This document shows, piece by piece, positions 53,813 through 62,464 of a DNA stretch of 64,000 bases. The stretch spans positions 62,001-126,000 of the forward strand of contig NZ_PVSS01000008.1 of NCBI RefSeq assembly GCF_003025005.1, in the 5' to 3' direction. Under the pieces are notes generated by a model. It searched no databases, was not told the DNA's origin, and saw only the letters and a list, made by a program, of their open reading frames with translations. The stretch's first letter is position 1. Each line of letters begins with the position of its first letter. Source of the stretch: Brumimicrobium mesophilum. Lineage in GTDB: Bacteria > Bacteroidota > Bacteroidia > Flavobacteriales_D > Crocinitomicaceae. A program made the position numbers and the translations under genes.

Positions 53813-54622
53813 TTATATTGGTCCAACTCTTCTACCAAAATAATGAAATTCACGGTAGTCAGAATCTCCAGGGTCTTGCTGCGTAAAGTACATTTCAACC
53901 TGGCCATTTACAGGGGTTTTCATGTATCCCTTTAAACGGTTACAATTGGCGACTGTTGTATGGCGAAAGCGAGTTTCTCTATATGTTAAGGTATATTCGT
54001 TAATTGATTCAGTGCAGTTGGTTCCATCTCCATCAAAATTATAGATGTTTATAAAAAAAGGTCCATTTGAGGTTTCAATGATATGGTCAATAATGATTTC
54101 AATACTGTCTGATGAATTTTGATCTTTCATTCTAAACACACCTTCCTTAGTCCCTAAATCCTTGTCATTGTTGGCCCAATCATTAATGGGATATTCAGTT
54201 ATTGCGATTTGTTTAACCACCGAGTCATACCCATCATCATTTGGGAAACAAATTAAGTTGGGATCTTTTTTTACAACTAAGATGATAGGTTGAGATGTTC
54301 CTGAAAAGGAGGGGTCACCAAATGATCGAAAAGTCTCTTTTGTAACTTCTGTTTCTGTTCCTAAATACCATTTGTATTCAGCATCTATTTGCTTAGCTTT
54401 AAAACGAACATGGCGACCTTTTAAAATACTATCGGTTTCTGATGTCCATTCTGAAGTTGAACCCCATAGTGCTGATTCTTCCATTGTAAAATCAGCACTC
54501 ACCTCACTTGCACAATCACAAGGATCTGCTGTCTTTTTAATTTCTAATTGTTCTTTTTTACAAGAAAATAATACGAGAAAAAACACAGAAGTGAGTAGTA
54601 GTATTTTTATTAAAGTTTTCAT
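53813..54622 (-). CDS. Lipoprotein with PKD-like domain, array member B
   Basis: This 269-residue lipoprotein has lipobox VLFSC and the anchor KTADPCDCASEVSADF. It then has EYKWYLGTETEV, QPIILVVKKDPN and CFPNDDGYDSVVKQ, the same PKD-like core as A and C, and a different C-terminal half (INIYNFDGDG, then YFTQQDPGDSD). The start at 54622 gives the clean signal peptide; an upstream in-frame ATG at 54655 lies in the repeat. The first ~40 codons are nearly identical in DNA to member C, so a recent duplication or gene conversion is likely. A small peptide gene follows 10 bases downstream. Confidence 0.72.
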   Translation of the reverse strand: MKTLIKILLLTSVFFLVLFSCKKEQLEIKKTADPCDCASEVSADFTMEESALWGSTSEWTSETDSILKGRHVRFKAKQIDAEYKWYLGTETEVTKETFRSFGDPSFSGTSQPIILVVKKDPNLICFPNDDGYDSVVKQIAITEYPINDWANNDKDLGTKEGVFRMKDQNSSDSIEIIIDHIIETSNGPFFINIYNFDGDGTNCTESINEYTLTYRETRFRHTTVANCNRLKGYMKTPVNGQVEMYFTQQDPGDSDYREFHYFGRRVGPI

Positions 54623-54623
54623 A

Positions 54624-54710
54624 GCTTTTTTAAATGACGAATGACGAATTATCAATTACGAATGACGTTCCTACGAATTCAATCACTCTAAGATTATAAA
54701 ATTCAAGTTA
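54624..54710. repeat. ~87-bp direct repeat, copy 1
   Basis: This spacer contains GACGAATTATCAATTACGAA and GTTCCTACGAATTCAATCAC and ends at the stop codon of the second small-peptide gene. A near-identical copy is at 55706-55794, ending just before the coiled-coil protein's stop. A diverged third version lies near 53586-53637. Confidence 0.75.
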
Positions 54711-54884
54711 CGCATTATATCGAAATAAATCGTCGTATGGTGTTAAATGAGGATTGTTATTCGACAAGTGAGCGTTTAAAGGTGAATAATGATCCGTACT
54801 CACGTTGTTTTCACACTGTCCATAAGTCACATGAATAACCATGCCAAATGTCAACACACACAATATAATATATAAATGTTTCAT
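54708..54884 (-). CDS. Small secreted peptide of a duplicated family, copy 2
   Basis: This 58-residue peptide has a signal peptide (MKHLYIILCVLTFGMVIHVTYG, cut likely before QCENN), then VSTDHYSPLNAHLSNNNP and HLTPYDDLFRYNA. The mature peptide would be about 36 residues with one Cys and a His/Asn/Asp-rich tail. The tail and its DNA are almost identical to copy 1. The ATG is 5 bases after the lipoprotein C stop, so translation is probably coupled. No family is recognised. Candidate roles are a secreted signal, a ligand for the neighbouring lipoprotein, or a bacteriocin-like peptide; none is shown. Confidence 0.62.
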   Translation of the reverse strand: MKHLYIILCVLTFGMVIHVTYGQCENNVSTDHYSPLNAHLSNNNPHLTPYDDLFRYNA

Positions 54885-54889
54885 ATCTT

Positions 54890-55705
54890 TTAATTTATTT
54901 TTCTACCGTTAACATTAAATTCGGTTGCTTCTGGATCATTAACATGCCAATATTCATAACTTAAAAACAGTTGATTATTTAAATCCAAGTAACACTTCTT
55001 AATTACAAGATCACCACATTCGTATGAAGCCCCTCCCCAATTTGAAAAATTACCTTTCCTAAAGGCTCTATAATTCCGCGCCATGGCATTATCATAACCC
55101 ACACAATTACTTCCGTTGCCATCATAGTTATAAAAATCCAATCTAGAACAATTACTATTTGATAAAACCCCTGGTGAGGCATACGCCAATTCAAAATCCA
55201 AAACAATATCAAAAGAGTCAATTGAATTTTCTTCTGCGACACGAAATGTTCCTTCCATAATACTTGAATCGCAAAAACTATGAACTTCCATGTATTTTGT
55301 TATAGAATCATATCCATCATCATTAGGGAAACAGGTATTATTGGGTTCTTTTTCTACTACCAATGTAATTGGAATTGTACTGCCCTCCCATTGACTCGGA
55401 AAAAATCTAGATATTTCTCTATCCGTCTCTGTTTCAAGCCCTATATACCAGGTGTATTGAGCGTCAGCTTCTTTAGCCTTAAAAAAGGCAGTTTTATTGC
55501 CCAAGATGTCATCTGTAACTGTGTACATATTTATAGATGGTGCTCCGTTATTGAGCGCTTCTCGTATTTCAAAATCAGCACTCACCTCACTTGCACATTC
55601 ACAAGGGTCTGCTGTCTTAATAATTTCTAATTGTTCTTTTTTACAAGAAAATAATACGAGAAAAAACACAGAAGTGAGTAGTAGTATTTTTATTAAAGTT
55701 TTCAT
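54890..55705 (-). CDS. Lipoprotein with PKD-like domain, array member C
   Basis: This 271-residue lipoprotein has lipobox VLFSC and anchor KTADPCECASEVSADF. The PKD-like core is QYTWYIGLETETD, TIPITLVVEKEPN and CFPNDDGYDSITKYM. The C-terminal half is again distinct, with several Cys (NCSRLDFYNYDGNGSNC, then YECGDLVIKKCY). It heads the three-member array and is followed by the small peptide gene. An ~87-bp direct repeat separates it from the coiled-coil protein gene. Confidence 0.72.
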   Translation of the reverse strand: MKTLIKILLLTSVFFLVLFSCKKEQLEIIKTADPCECASEVSADFEIREALNNGAPSINMYTVTDDILGNKTAFFKAKEADAQYTWYIGLETETDREISRFFPSQWEGSTIPITLVVEKEPNNTCFPNDDGYDSITKYMEVHSFCDSSIMEGTFRVAEENSIDSFDIVLDFELAYASPGVLSNSNCSRLDFYNYDGNGSNCVGYDNAMARNYRAFRKGNFSNWGGASYECGDLVIKKCYLDLNNQLFLSYEYWHVNDPEATEFNVNGRKIN

Positions 55706-55794
55706 AGCTTTTTTAAATTACGAATGACGAATTATCAATTACGAATGACGTTCCTACGAATTCAATCACTCTAAGATTATAAAATTCAAGTTAC
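55706..55794. repeat. ~87-bp direct repeat, copy 2
   Basis: This is almost identical to 54624-54710, including GACGAATTATCAATTACGAA and GTTCCTACGAATTCAATCAC. It lies between the coiled-coil protein gene and lipoprotein C, so the repeat marks the array's module boundaries. Confidence 0.75.
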
Positions 55795-55797
55795 ATA

Positions 55798-56769
55798 TTA
55801 TTTTGATAAATCTAGAATTAACTCCTCAAGGCGAGTGATACGTTCTTGCAATTTAGATTCTTCTTCATCGATGGACTCTACTTCAACAACGCGCTCTTCC
55901 AATTCCAAGATATACAAAGTCAATTCCTCAATTTTTTCAACTAAAAGTCTATTGATCTCCCCTATATCAGCTCCATTCTCTTTTACTTCAAAAGCCGTTG
56001 GCATGTTTGGAAGATGTTTATTGGTGTTTATAAAATTTCTCAACTCCGCAAAAGTTCTTAATTCGTAATCTGGCTGGAAAACATAGTCTGGAAAAGGGTC
56101 TAGAGTAGTTACGAATCTTCTTGCATGGACAGTACCTGCACCTGAAACTTGAAAATTTGGTTCTACATTATCTGTTCCATACCCTTCTATAAGATTACTA
56201 GTGTTACCTGCAACTTTTAATCTTAAAGCATATTTAGAATTGTTGGTAGTTTTAACACTTATTCCATTGTCAGATGTTTCAACACTAAACCTAGCAAACT
56301 CATTTGCTAAACTTGGTGTACCACCAACAAAAATTCTTTGTGTTGAAGTAGATAATCTCATATCAACTCCTGGCACACCTATTTTTAAATCGGCTTCTTC
56401 TCTGTTCAATAAGAACAAATCATTTCCAGCCATCATAATTACACCTCCATCAGTATCTTCTCGCCCCGTTACAGAGTTTGTAATTCCAAATCTAGAAGCT
56501 ATTCCGTAATCAATAGAATAACCAGCACCTCCACCACCTCCCATTCCAACTGGGCCTGCTGGAAAGTTTATAGTATAATTAGATACTCCGTGTAACTGAA
56601 AATTGAAGTTCGGTTTTATTGCTGTTGTGTTCTGAGTTGGTTTCGTTCCTATACCTACATAACCATTTTGAATAGAATTACTGGTAGTTTGATGAAAAGG
56701 AGTGTTGTATTGCGCCTGAATACTTAAAGCTAAAAAAACTACAGTGGCTGTTAAAAGTGATTTTTTCAT
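55798..56769 (-). CDS. Exported tail-fibre-like coiled-coil protein
   Basis: This 323-residue protein has a signal peptide (MKKSLLTATVVFLALSIQAQ), then NGYVGIGTKPTQ, typical of Bacteroidota proteins with beta-helix fibre repeats. Its last ~90 residues are the tail-fibre-type module DYVFQPDYELRTFAELRNFI, then HLPNMPTAFEVKENGADIGE, and a leucine-rich coiled coil. Such proteins usually trimerise outside the cell. It has no phage context around it. The start at 56769 gives the signal peptide; an in-frame start at 56805 does not. Confidence 0.8.
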   Translation of the reverse strand: MKKSLLTATVVFLALSIQAQYNTPFHQTTSNSIQNGYVGIGTKPTQNTTAIKPNFNFQLHGVSNYTINFPAGPVGMGGGGGAGYSIDYGIASRFGITNSVTGREDTDGGVIMMAGNDLFLLNREEADLKIGVPGVDMRLSTSTQRIFVGGTPSLANEFARFSVETSDNGISVKTTNNSKYALRLKVAGNTSNLIEGYGTDNVEPNFQVSGAGTVHARRFVTTLDPFPDYVFQPDYELRTFAELRNFINTNKHLPNMPTAFEVKENGADIGEINRLLVEKIEELTLYILELEERVVEVESIDEEESKLQERITRLEELILDLSK

Positions 56770-56961
56770 AATAATTAGTGTTTGTTTAGTTAAAGTTAAA
56801 ATCAAGTTTTTTTGTTAGTATTTCACAAAAAAAATCGTAAGTATTTGAACTGCAACACACTACAAAGTGTTAAAATTTATGATCCGATTATAAAAGAAGG
56901 TGAAAGCTTATAAATGCAAAATACTATTTGAAAAAGAAGAAAACTAAAATCATTCCTATTT

Positions 56962-58542
56962 TTAGCTTTTCAACACATCACTACCGGAATTTAGTTCTTT
57001 CTCCTTCTTCCAAGAATTCATCAAAGCAACTATTCCCAAAAACAAGGCAATAAAGGTCACGCCTTGTTGTGTTTCAATCGTGTCTTCAGATAAGAAGGAA
57101 CCAATTGCGATGAGTGTAAAACAGATTCCAATGAAGTTTATCGTTTTGATGTTTTTGTATAAAAACCAAAGCCAAAATCCAGTAAAAACGAGAAAGCCAA
57201 AGATTCCAAAAGCAATCCAAAACGTCATAAATTGATTGTGTGCTCTATTCCAATTGGCTTGATCAAGTTGTGTATTCGAATCAGCATATTCAGCGTCAAA
57301 TTCTTGTTGTAAATCACCTGTTCCAACGCCAATCAACCAATTTTCTTTAATTATATTTCTCCCTGCTTTCCAATGTTCGAAACGTTGCAATAAAGAATTC
57401 CCATCAGGGTCTCCATTCACAGAATAATGGTAGATTTCATCTTTTATACCCGCTAATTTTGAACCTAAAGGTCCGTAAGTAAACCTGATAGATGTCATTC
57501 CATTTTCGACGTTTTTAATGTCTTCATCAGACATTTTTTTCATTCCTACTTTGTCTTTCGTCAGGTTTTTTGAAGTCATGTAACGAAACAAAATCCCGTT
57601 TAGAAAATATCCATTCGAAAGGGTATCATTATAATCGATTTCCGAACGTAAATTCCAAGCTTCTTTTAATTCATTTTCGGCTATATTGGATAAAATATGG
57701 TGTCCATTTTCAAACCAAATTGAAGTTGTATCATGAAAATATTTCTCTCCACCTTTACTGTGTGTTGGCAAAGTTTTAAAGTCAATCTTGGCTTTTTTAG
57801 GTGAAATATATTCATAAAATTGAACACCAACGATTAAACTAATTCCTACAACCACTACACCGAACATCTTCTTTTTTCCACTTGGCTTACTCGCTCTGAT
57901 GAAATAAATAAAGCTTCCGAGCAATAAAAAAGCAAGCGCAACATAACCACTATCTACCTTGCTTACAACAGTATAGAAAATAAACCAAATTCCTAATAGC
58001 GCGAAAACTATTCGCAAATTGTTCTTTTTTAGAATTAGATAAACGGATAATACAATTCCAGTAACAATCAATAATGCATAGCGAATATGAGAACCAAAAA
58101 GTGAAAAATCTCTGTAGCCACCTACATCAGAATTCATCATAACATTAAAATTCACGACAGATGTAATTGTTAAAGCCAACAGAAATCCATAAATGATGTA
58201 GTTTAAAAATCGCTCCTTAATTGGGTAAGCGATCATTACAATAGGAATGGCAAAAAGCGGTAATTTGGAATTTAGATCTCGGAACGCAAAGGAGAAATCT
58301 GTGGTATAAATTAAGCCCAAAATGTGAAATCCAATTACAGCAACAACGAACCAAAAAACTACATTTGTTTTGGTCCTTTCCCAATAGTTTTTAAAATCAG
58401 CATTCAATAGAAAATTAATTGCCAAAAGTAAAGTACCCAAAGACATTGCAATTTTGGTGACCGGCAGGCCAATTGCAACTACAAGAACGGCAAACATATT
58501 AATGTTGTCGTGCGTTTTAGGACCGAAAAAACGGTTAAGCAT
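56962..58542 (-). CDS. O-antigen ligase/polymerase-like membrane protein
   Basis: This 526-residue protein has about ten to twelve transmembrane segments split by one large periplasmic loop (~250-390). Near its end it has ENWLIGVGTGDLQQEF and NRAHNQFMTFWIAFGIFG, the H-x-x-x-x-F-type signature of the Wzy_C/O-antigen-ligase domain. It would ligate or polymerise a surface polysaccharide. No sugar-transfer genes are adjacent. It begins 10 bases after the S41 peptidase stop and is probably cotranscribed with it. Confidence 0.85.
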   Translation of the reverse strand: MLNRFFGPKTHDNINMFAVLVVAIGLPVTKIAMSLGTLLLAINFLLNADFKNYWERTKTNVVFWFVVAVIGFHILGLIYTTDFSFAFRDLNSKLPLFAIPIVMIAYPIKERFLNYIIYGFLLALTITSVVNFNVMMNSDVGGYRDFSLFGSHIRYALLIVTGIVLSVYLILKKNNLRIVFALLGIWFIFYTVVSKVDSGYVALAFLLLGSFIYFIRASKPSGKKKMFGVVVVGISLIVGVQFYEYISPKKAKIDFKTLPTHSKGGEKYFHDTTSIWFENGHHILSNIAENELKEAWNLRSEIDYNDTLSNGYFLNGILFRYMTSKNLTKDKVGMKKMSDEDIKNVENGMTSIRFTYGPLGSKLAGIKDEIYHYSVNGDPDGNSLLQRFEHWKAGRNIIKENWLIGVGTGDLQQEFDAEYADSNTQLDQANWNRAHNQFMTFWIAFGIFGFLVFTGFWLWFLYKNIKTINFIGICFTLIAIGSFLSEDTIETQQGVTFIALFLGIVALMNSWKKEKELNSGSDVLKS

Positions 58543-58552
58543 GCAGTTTCAT

Positions 58553-60190
58553 TTAAGGTTTTAAGAGTGACTTGTATTTAGCATTATCATTTAAAACTTC
58601 GATTGCTTTTTTAAGTGGTTCATCATCCTGAAAAGCATTCACCACACGTCCTTCTTGATAGTAATAACGCGAAACGATTTCGTTGGACAATAATTCTTTA
58701 ATTTGATTTTCAAATAAAACTAAATCATCCTCTTTCGAGGCGCTCACTACTTTTTGAAGTGCTTTAAATTCACCATTTATTTTTTGGTCATAACCTTCAG
58801 ATTTCGCAGTTTCTAAAACTCTTTCCAAATATTCCTGAGTTGCAGTTTTGTATTCGAAATCTTGTTTCAACACATAATCTTTAAAATCTTTGTAGACCTT
58901 ATCCGTAATTTGAAACTCTTTCGCTGACGCGATTTCTGGATTTGCTTGAGAGAAGTTCGTTGCAAAATCAAACACGATATTTTCACCCATTAAAACAGCT
59001 GTTAATCTTGCCAAATTTTCTTCCTCAACGCGAATATCTGGTTCAATTCCTCTTCCGTCAATCACTTCTCTACCATTTTTAGTGTGGAAAATCTTGATTA
59101 ATGAATCTGGAACCTCATCGACTTCACCATTATTTTTATGGTAATAATCCAATTTCTGAACACATCTTCCAGAAGGCGTATAGTATTTTGCAATCGTTAA
59201 TTTCATTTTAGCGCCATACTTCAAATCAATCGTTCTTTGCACCAATCCCTTTCCGAAAGTTGTGCTTCCAATAATTACTCCTCTATCTAAATCTTGCAGC
59301 GATCCCGAAACAATTTCAGAAGCTGAGGCAGAATAACCATCAACTAAAACAACGACAGGAATTTCTAAATCTATTGGAGAATTCCTGGTTTTATAGATTC
59401 TGTTTTCGTCCTCTATTCTCCCTTTCGTCTTCACGATTACTTCATCTTTATCTACAAAAAAGTTTACGATATCGATAGATTCTATTAACAATCCTCCACC
59501 ATTTCCGCGTAAATCAAGAATGATCTTTTCCATTCCTTCCTTACTTAATTCATCGTAGGCACTTTTGATACTTTTAGAAGCAGTTTGAGTGAAAGAAGTC
59601 AATTTTATATAACCAATCTTCCCTTTTTCGTCAACCATTCCAAAATAAGGAACATCAGGAACTTTGATTTCATCACGCTCAACTTTAATTGTGTTAACAC
59701 CTCCATTTGGACGTTCATACTCCAACATAAAAGAAGAACCTTTTGCTCCTTTTAGTGCATCCGAAACAACATCAGAATCTACACTTTTCATGCTTCTCCC
59801 ATCGATAGACAAAATCTTATCTCCAGCCTTTAAACCTGCTTTTTGGGCTGGCATATTTTCATAAGGTTCTGCAATAAAAACATACTCCCCCGATTTTCTA
59901 ATTAACGCACCAATTCCACCATATTGACCTGTGGTCATTAAGCGGTAATCTTCGATATTTGATTCGTGATAATACACCGTGTATGGATCTAACTCAACCA
60001 GCATTGCATCAATGGCAGCTTTAGAAATCTCACCTGTTTTTGGCTCATCTACATAATATTTATCTAAATTCATGTAAATCAAGTCGATCAACTCAAGGTT
60101 TTTAATCACCTCAAAGCCATTCGATTGGGAAAAACTGGTATTACTTATTCCAAAAAGAAATAAAAAGACGATTGCATAAATATTTCGCAT
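58553..60190 (-). CDS. S41-family C-terminal processing peptidase
   Basis: This 545-residue periplasmic protease has a signal peptide (MRNIYAIVFLFLFGISNTSFSQ). A PDZ domain (~85-165, GGIGALIRKSGE, GLKAGDKILSIDG) precedes the tail-specific protease core. The Ser-Lys dyad is visible as Ser289 (GYSASASE) and Lys314 (TTFGKGLVQ). The start at 60190 is chosen because a -7 box (60212-60219) overlaps the alternative start at 60214. It lies just downstream of rnpA, an arrangement I associate with Flavobacteriia. It is followed by the O-antigen ligase-like gene. Confidence 0.95.
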   Translation of the reverse strand: MRNIYAIVFLFLFGISNTSFSQSNGFEVIKNLELIDLIYMNLDKYYVDEPKTGEISKAAIDAMLVELDPYTVYYHESNIEDYRLMTTGQYGGIGALIRKSGEYVFIAEPYENMPAQKAGLKAGDKILSIDGRSMKSVDSDVVSDALKGAKGSSFMLEYERPNGGVNTIKVERDEIKVPDVPYFGMVDEKGKIGYIKLTSFTQTASKSIKSAYDELSKEGMEKIILDLRGNGGGLLIESIDIVNFFVDKDEVIVKTKGRIEDENRIYKTRNSPIDLEIPVVVLVDGYSASASEIVSGSLQDLDRGVIIGSTTFGKGLVQRTIDLKYGAKMKLTIAKYYTPSGRCVQKLDYYHKNNGEVDEVPDSLIKIFHTKNGREVIDGRGIEPDIRVEEENLARLTAVLMGENIVFDFATNFSQANPEIASAKEFQITDKVYKDFKDYVLKQDFEYKTATQEYLERVLETAKSEGYDQKINGEFKALQKVVSASKEDDLVLFENQIKELLSNEIVSRYYYQEGRVVNAFQDDEPLKKAIEVLNDNAKYKSLLKP

Positions 60191-60211
60191 ATAAATTTTT
60201 GTTTTAATCTT

Positions 60212-60219
60212 CAAAGATA
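60212..60219 (-). promoter_or_regulatory. -7 box TATCTTTG of the S41 peptidase gene
   Basis: On the minus strand this is a perfect TAnnTTTG match 21 bases before the ATG at 60190. No TTG is seen at -33. It may drive the peptidase and ligase genes independently of rnpA. Confidence 0.5.
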
Positions 60220-60236
60220 ATGAAAAATGAGGTTAA

Positions 60237-60620
60237 CTATTGTCCTCTGCTTTCCACTAAACGCAGAAAAAGGGCTTCTATTTTATCAATAATTTTTTGG
60301 TAAGATTCTTCTTGGCTAGATGTGTAAATTAAAAACAAAGCCAATTGCATTTCTTCGGGCGTCATTGATTGCTCAATAATGTACTTTTTTTTACGCACTG
60401 CTTCACGTATCAAACGCTTGATTCTATTGCGATCTACAGCTCTTTTAAACTTTCGTTTGGGTACAGCTATCACAACTTGAAAACAGGTGTCAGTTTTTAA
60501 ATCTACTTCAAGATAACGCAACAAAAAAGGGTAAACTTTTTCTTGTTTTCCCTCTTCGAAAATTGAAGTCATCACTTTTTTACTGCAGAGTTTGTATTTC
60601 TTGCCGAAACTTTCATCCAT
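60237..60620 (-). CDS. rnpA: Ribonuclease P protein component
   Basis: RnpA is the protein cofactor of RNase P, which matures the 5' ends of tRNAs. The 127-residue protein has the diagnostic RNRIKRLIREAVRKKK motif, preceded by VIAVPKRKFKRAV. The length fits. Unlike many genomes no rpmH is visible directly upstream within the window. Confidence 0.95.
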   Translation of the reverse strand: MDESFGKKYKLCSKKVMTSIFEEGKQEKVYPFLLRYLEVDLKTDTCFQVVIAVPKRKFKRAVDRNRIKRLIREAVRKKKYIIEQSMTPEEMQLALFLIYTSSQEESYQKIIDKIEALFLRLVESRGQ

Positions 60621-60707
60621 GCCGTAAAAGTAATGGTTTTTTCGATGATATGATGAAATGTAAATCTGTTGATTTGTGGATTGTTACTGTGGCAAAGTAT
60701 CAAAACT

Positions 60708-61103
60708 TTAGTGTTTAGATTTTAGCCATTTTTTTCTAAAGAAAAGCCTTTCCAAAACATACCCCGTTGTTCCTCCTAAAGTATAGCAAACTAAATCGCT
60801 CCATAAAAAGCCGGAACCTAAAACAAGCGCGCCTAGCCTATGACTTCTTATTTCATTAATCCAATCAGCTTGATACAATTGTAATATTTCAATTCCGTAA
60901 CAAATGAGGATACTAGCAATTGCAACTTTTAGAGAAGTGGTTTTATTGAAAAGGAATCCGACAATCACAAAAATCATAATTGCATAAAAATAATCTCCTA
61001 AATAGGGATATACAATTTTGGGAACAAATTCTGTTCTTGAAAATAAGCCCAACATTATTGTGATGACAAGAAGGGCTATATATGCAATCCTATTTCTTTG
61101 CAA
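60708..61103 (-). CDS. DUF2809-like small membrane protein
   Basis: This 131-residue protein has four to five transmembrane helices and conserved-looking polar motifs within them, GLFSRTEFVP in the first loop and YGIEILQLYQADWINEIRSHRLG in the middle. This pattern matches DUF2809-type proteins, loosely related to VanZ. No function is established. Its ATG is 2 bases from the stop of a small lipoprotein gene upstream, so they are likely cotranscribed. Confidence 0.7.
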   Translation of the reverse strand: MQRNRIAYIALLVITIMLGLFSRTEFVPKIVYPYLGDYFYAIMIFVIVGFLFNKTTSLKVAIASILICYGIEILQLYQADWINEIRSHRLGALVLGSGFLWSDLVCYTLGGTTGYVLERLFFRKKWLKSKH

Positions 61104-61105
61104 TC

Positions 61106-61438
61106 CTATTGATAAAAATTAAGTTCTTCCATTTTTCCCGTGTCCTTTGACGACACTTTCATAGCGATTATATTTCCGGTAGTACAACTACAAGCTTCGC
61201 AAAACTGAGCTTTTGAAGAGTCAAATTCAAAGTTCACAGCTTCAACTGAAATATCTTCATTGAGTAAATAGAGTTTTATACTCGCCTTTTTTTCTTCTTC
61301 AGGATCATAAGCATTTGCCTGCCAAGGATCAGAACACGAAGTTTCGTCCCAGTAGAATATTTCCGTTTTATCCTTATTACAGGATGAAATAAAAGTAAAT
61401 AAGGAAATCAACATAATAAAAAGAGTTACTTTTTTCAT
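61106..61438 (-). CDS. Small lipoprotein of unknown function
   Basis: This 110-residue lipoprotein has lipobox FISSC (MKKVTLFIMLISLFTFISSC). The mature part contains ETSCSDPWQANAYDPEEEKK and FCEACSCTTG, with four Cys that could form disulphides. The family is unrecognised. It lies 2 bases upstream of the DUF2809-like gene. Confidence 0.68.
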   Translation of the reverse strand: MKKVTLFIMLISLFTFISSCNKDKTEIFYWDETSCSDPWQANAYDPEEEKKASIKLYLLNEDISVEAVNFEFDSSKAQFCEACSCTTGNIIAMKVSSKDTGKMEELNFYQ

Positions 61439-61504
61439 AAGAAGATGTTTTATTAATTAACTATTTAATTTTCAAATTATTGCTTCGAATATTAAAAGCG
61501 TTAA

Positions 61505-62419
61505 CTAATCCACTCCTTGCGTATTCATGTCAATCCTATAAATTGAATTTCTGGCAGATATAAATAGTTGATTTCTGTCTTTTCCTCCAAAACAAACATT
61601 TGCCACTCTTTCTTTTAATTGTATGGTTTCTAATAATTCACCTTGTTGAGAAAATATATCTACAGCATTTTTTCCATCTGTCGTTAAATAGATATTTCCA
61701 GATTTGTCAATTGTCATTCCATCACATCCTAGTTCAGCAAAGAGTGTTTTATTTTCCAACGTACCGTCTTCTTGAATGTCATATTTAAATGTTTCTCCGG
61801 CCTCTACGTCAGTAACGTAAAGTGTTTTTCCATCGGGAGTTCCTAAAACACCATTAGGTTTTTCAAAATCATCGATAACTCTAATCACTGATTTACGATC
61901 TGGTTTGATATAATAAACATGCATTCCGTCTTGTGGAATTTCAGAAGCATCATCACCAAACTTTGGGTCAGTGAAATAAACACCTCCTTTACCATCGGGC
62001 CATAAATCATTGGTTTGATTAAATCGTTTTCCATCGTACTCAGTTGCAATCGCCTTATATTTTCCATCTGGAGTTGTCGAAGTAATTTGTCCTTGTTCCC
62101 CTTCGCACGCCAGTAAGTTTTGATCTTTATCAAAGTATAAACCGTTTGCTCTTCCGCTATTTAAACGGAAAGTATCTAATTGGTCATCAATTGTCCAAAT
62201 CAAAATAAGGTTTTCAGGAATATCTGTAAAATAGACATTTCCTTGCGCATCAACTGCCGGACCTTCTGTAAATGAAAATCCATCTGCTAATTTCTCTAAA
62301 TCTGAAGCAATTAATGATTCAGATTGAACCTGCTCTTCCTGGACCTCTTCAACTTCTGATGAGTCGTTAGTACAAGAAACAATTGCAATAGAAACGAGTA
62401 AAAATGTGATCTTTTTCAT
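61505..62419 (-). CDS. SMP-30/gluconolactonase-like lipoprotein
   Basis: This 304-residue lipoprotein (lipobox VSC in MKKITFLLVSIAIVSC) has an acidic linker, then a six-bladed beta-propeller of the SMP-30/Gnl type. Recurring motifs are FTEGPAVDAQGNVYFTD, NDLWPDGKGGVYFTDPKFG, KPNGVLGTPDGKTLYVTD and CDGMTIDKSGNIYLT. Glu in FTEGP, Asn in QTNDL and Asp in YVTDVEAG are candidate metal ligands. The family hydrolyses sugar lactones; the natural substrate is unknown. Confidence 0.9.
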   Translation of the reverse strand: MKKITFLLVSIAIVSCTNDSSEVEEVQEEQVQSESLIASDLEKLADGFSFTEGPAVDAQGNVYFTDIPENLILIWTIDDQLDTFRLNSGRANGLYFDKDQNLLACEGEQGQITSTTPDGKYKAIATEYDGKRFNQTNDLWPDGKGGVYFTDPKFGDDASEIPQDGMHVYYIKPDRKSVIRVIDDFEKPNGVLGTPDGKTLYVTDVEAGETFKYDIQEDGTLENKTLFAELGCDGMTIDKSGNIYLTTDGKNAVDIFSQQGELLETIQLKERVANVCFGGKDRNQLFISARNSIYRIDMNTQGVD

Positions 62420-62464
62420 AATGGTAATTATTTATTTTTTCATAAAATATTCTCTCAACTCTTA

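Noticed and set aside
55798-56769. Prophage evidence from the tail-fibre-like protein
   Set aside because: It has a Sec signal peptide and no phage genes nearby; such modules are common in Bacteroidota surface proteins.
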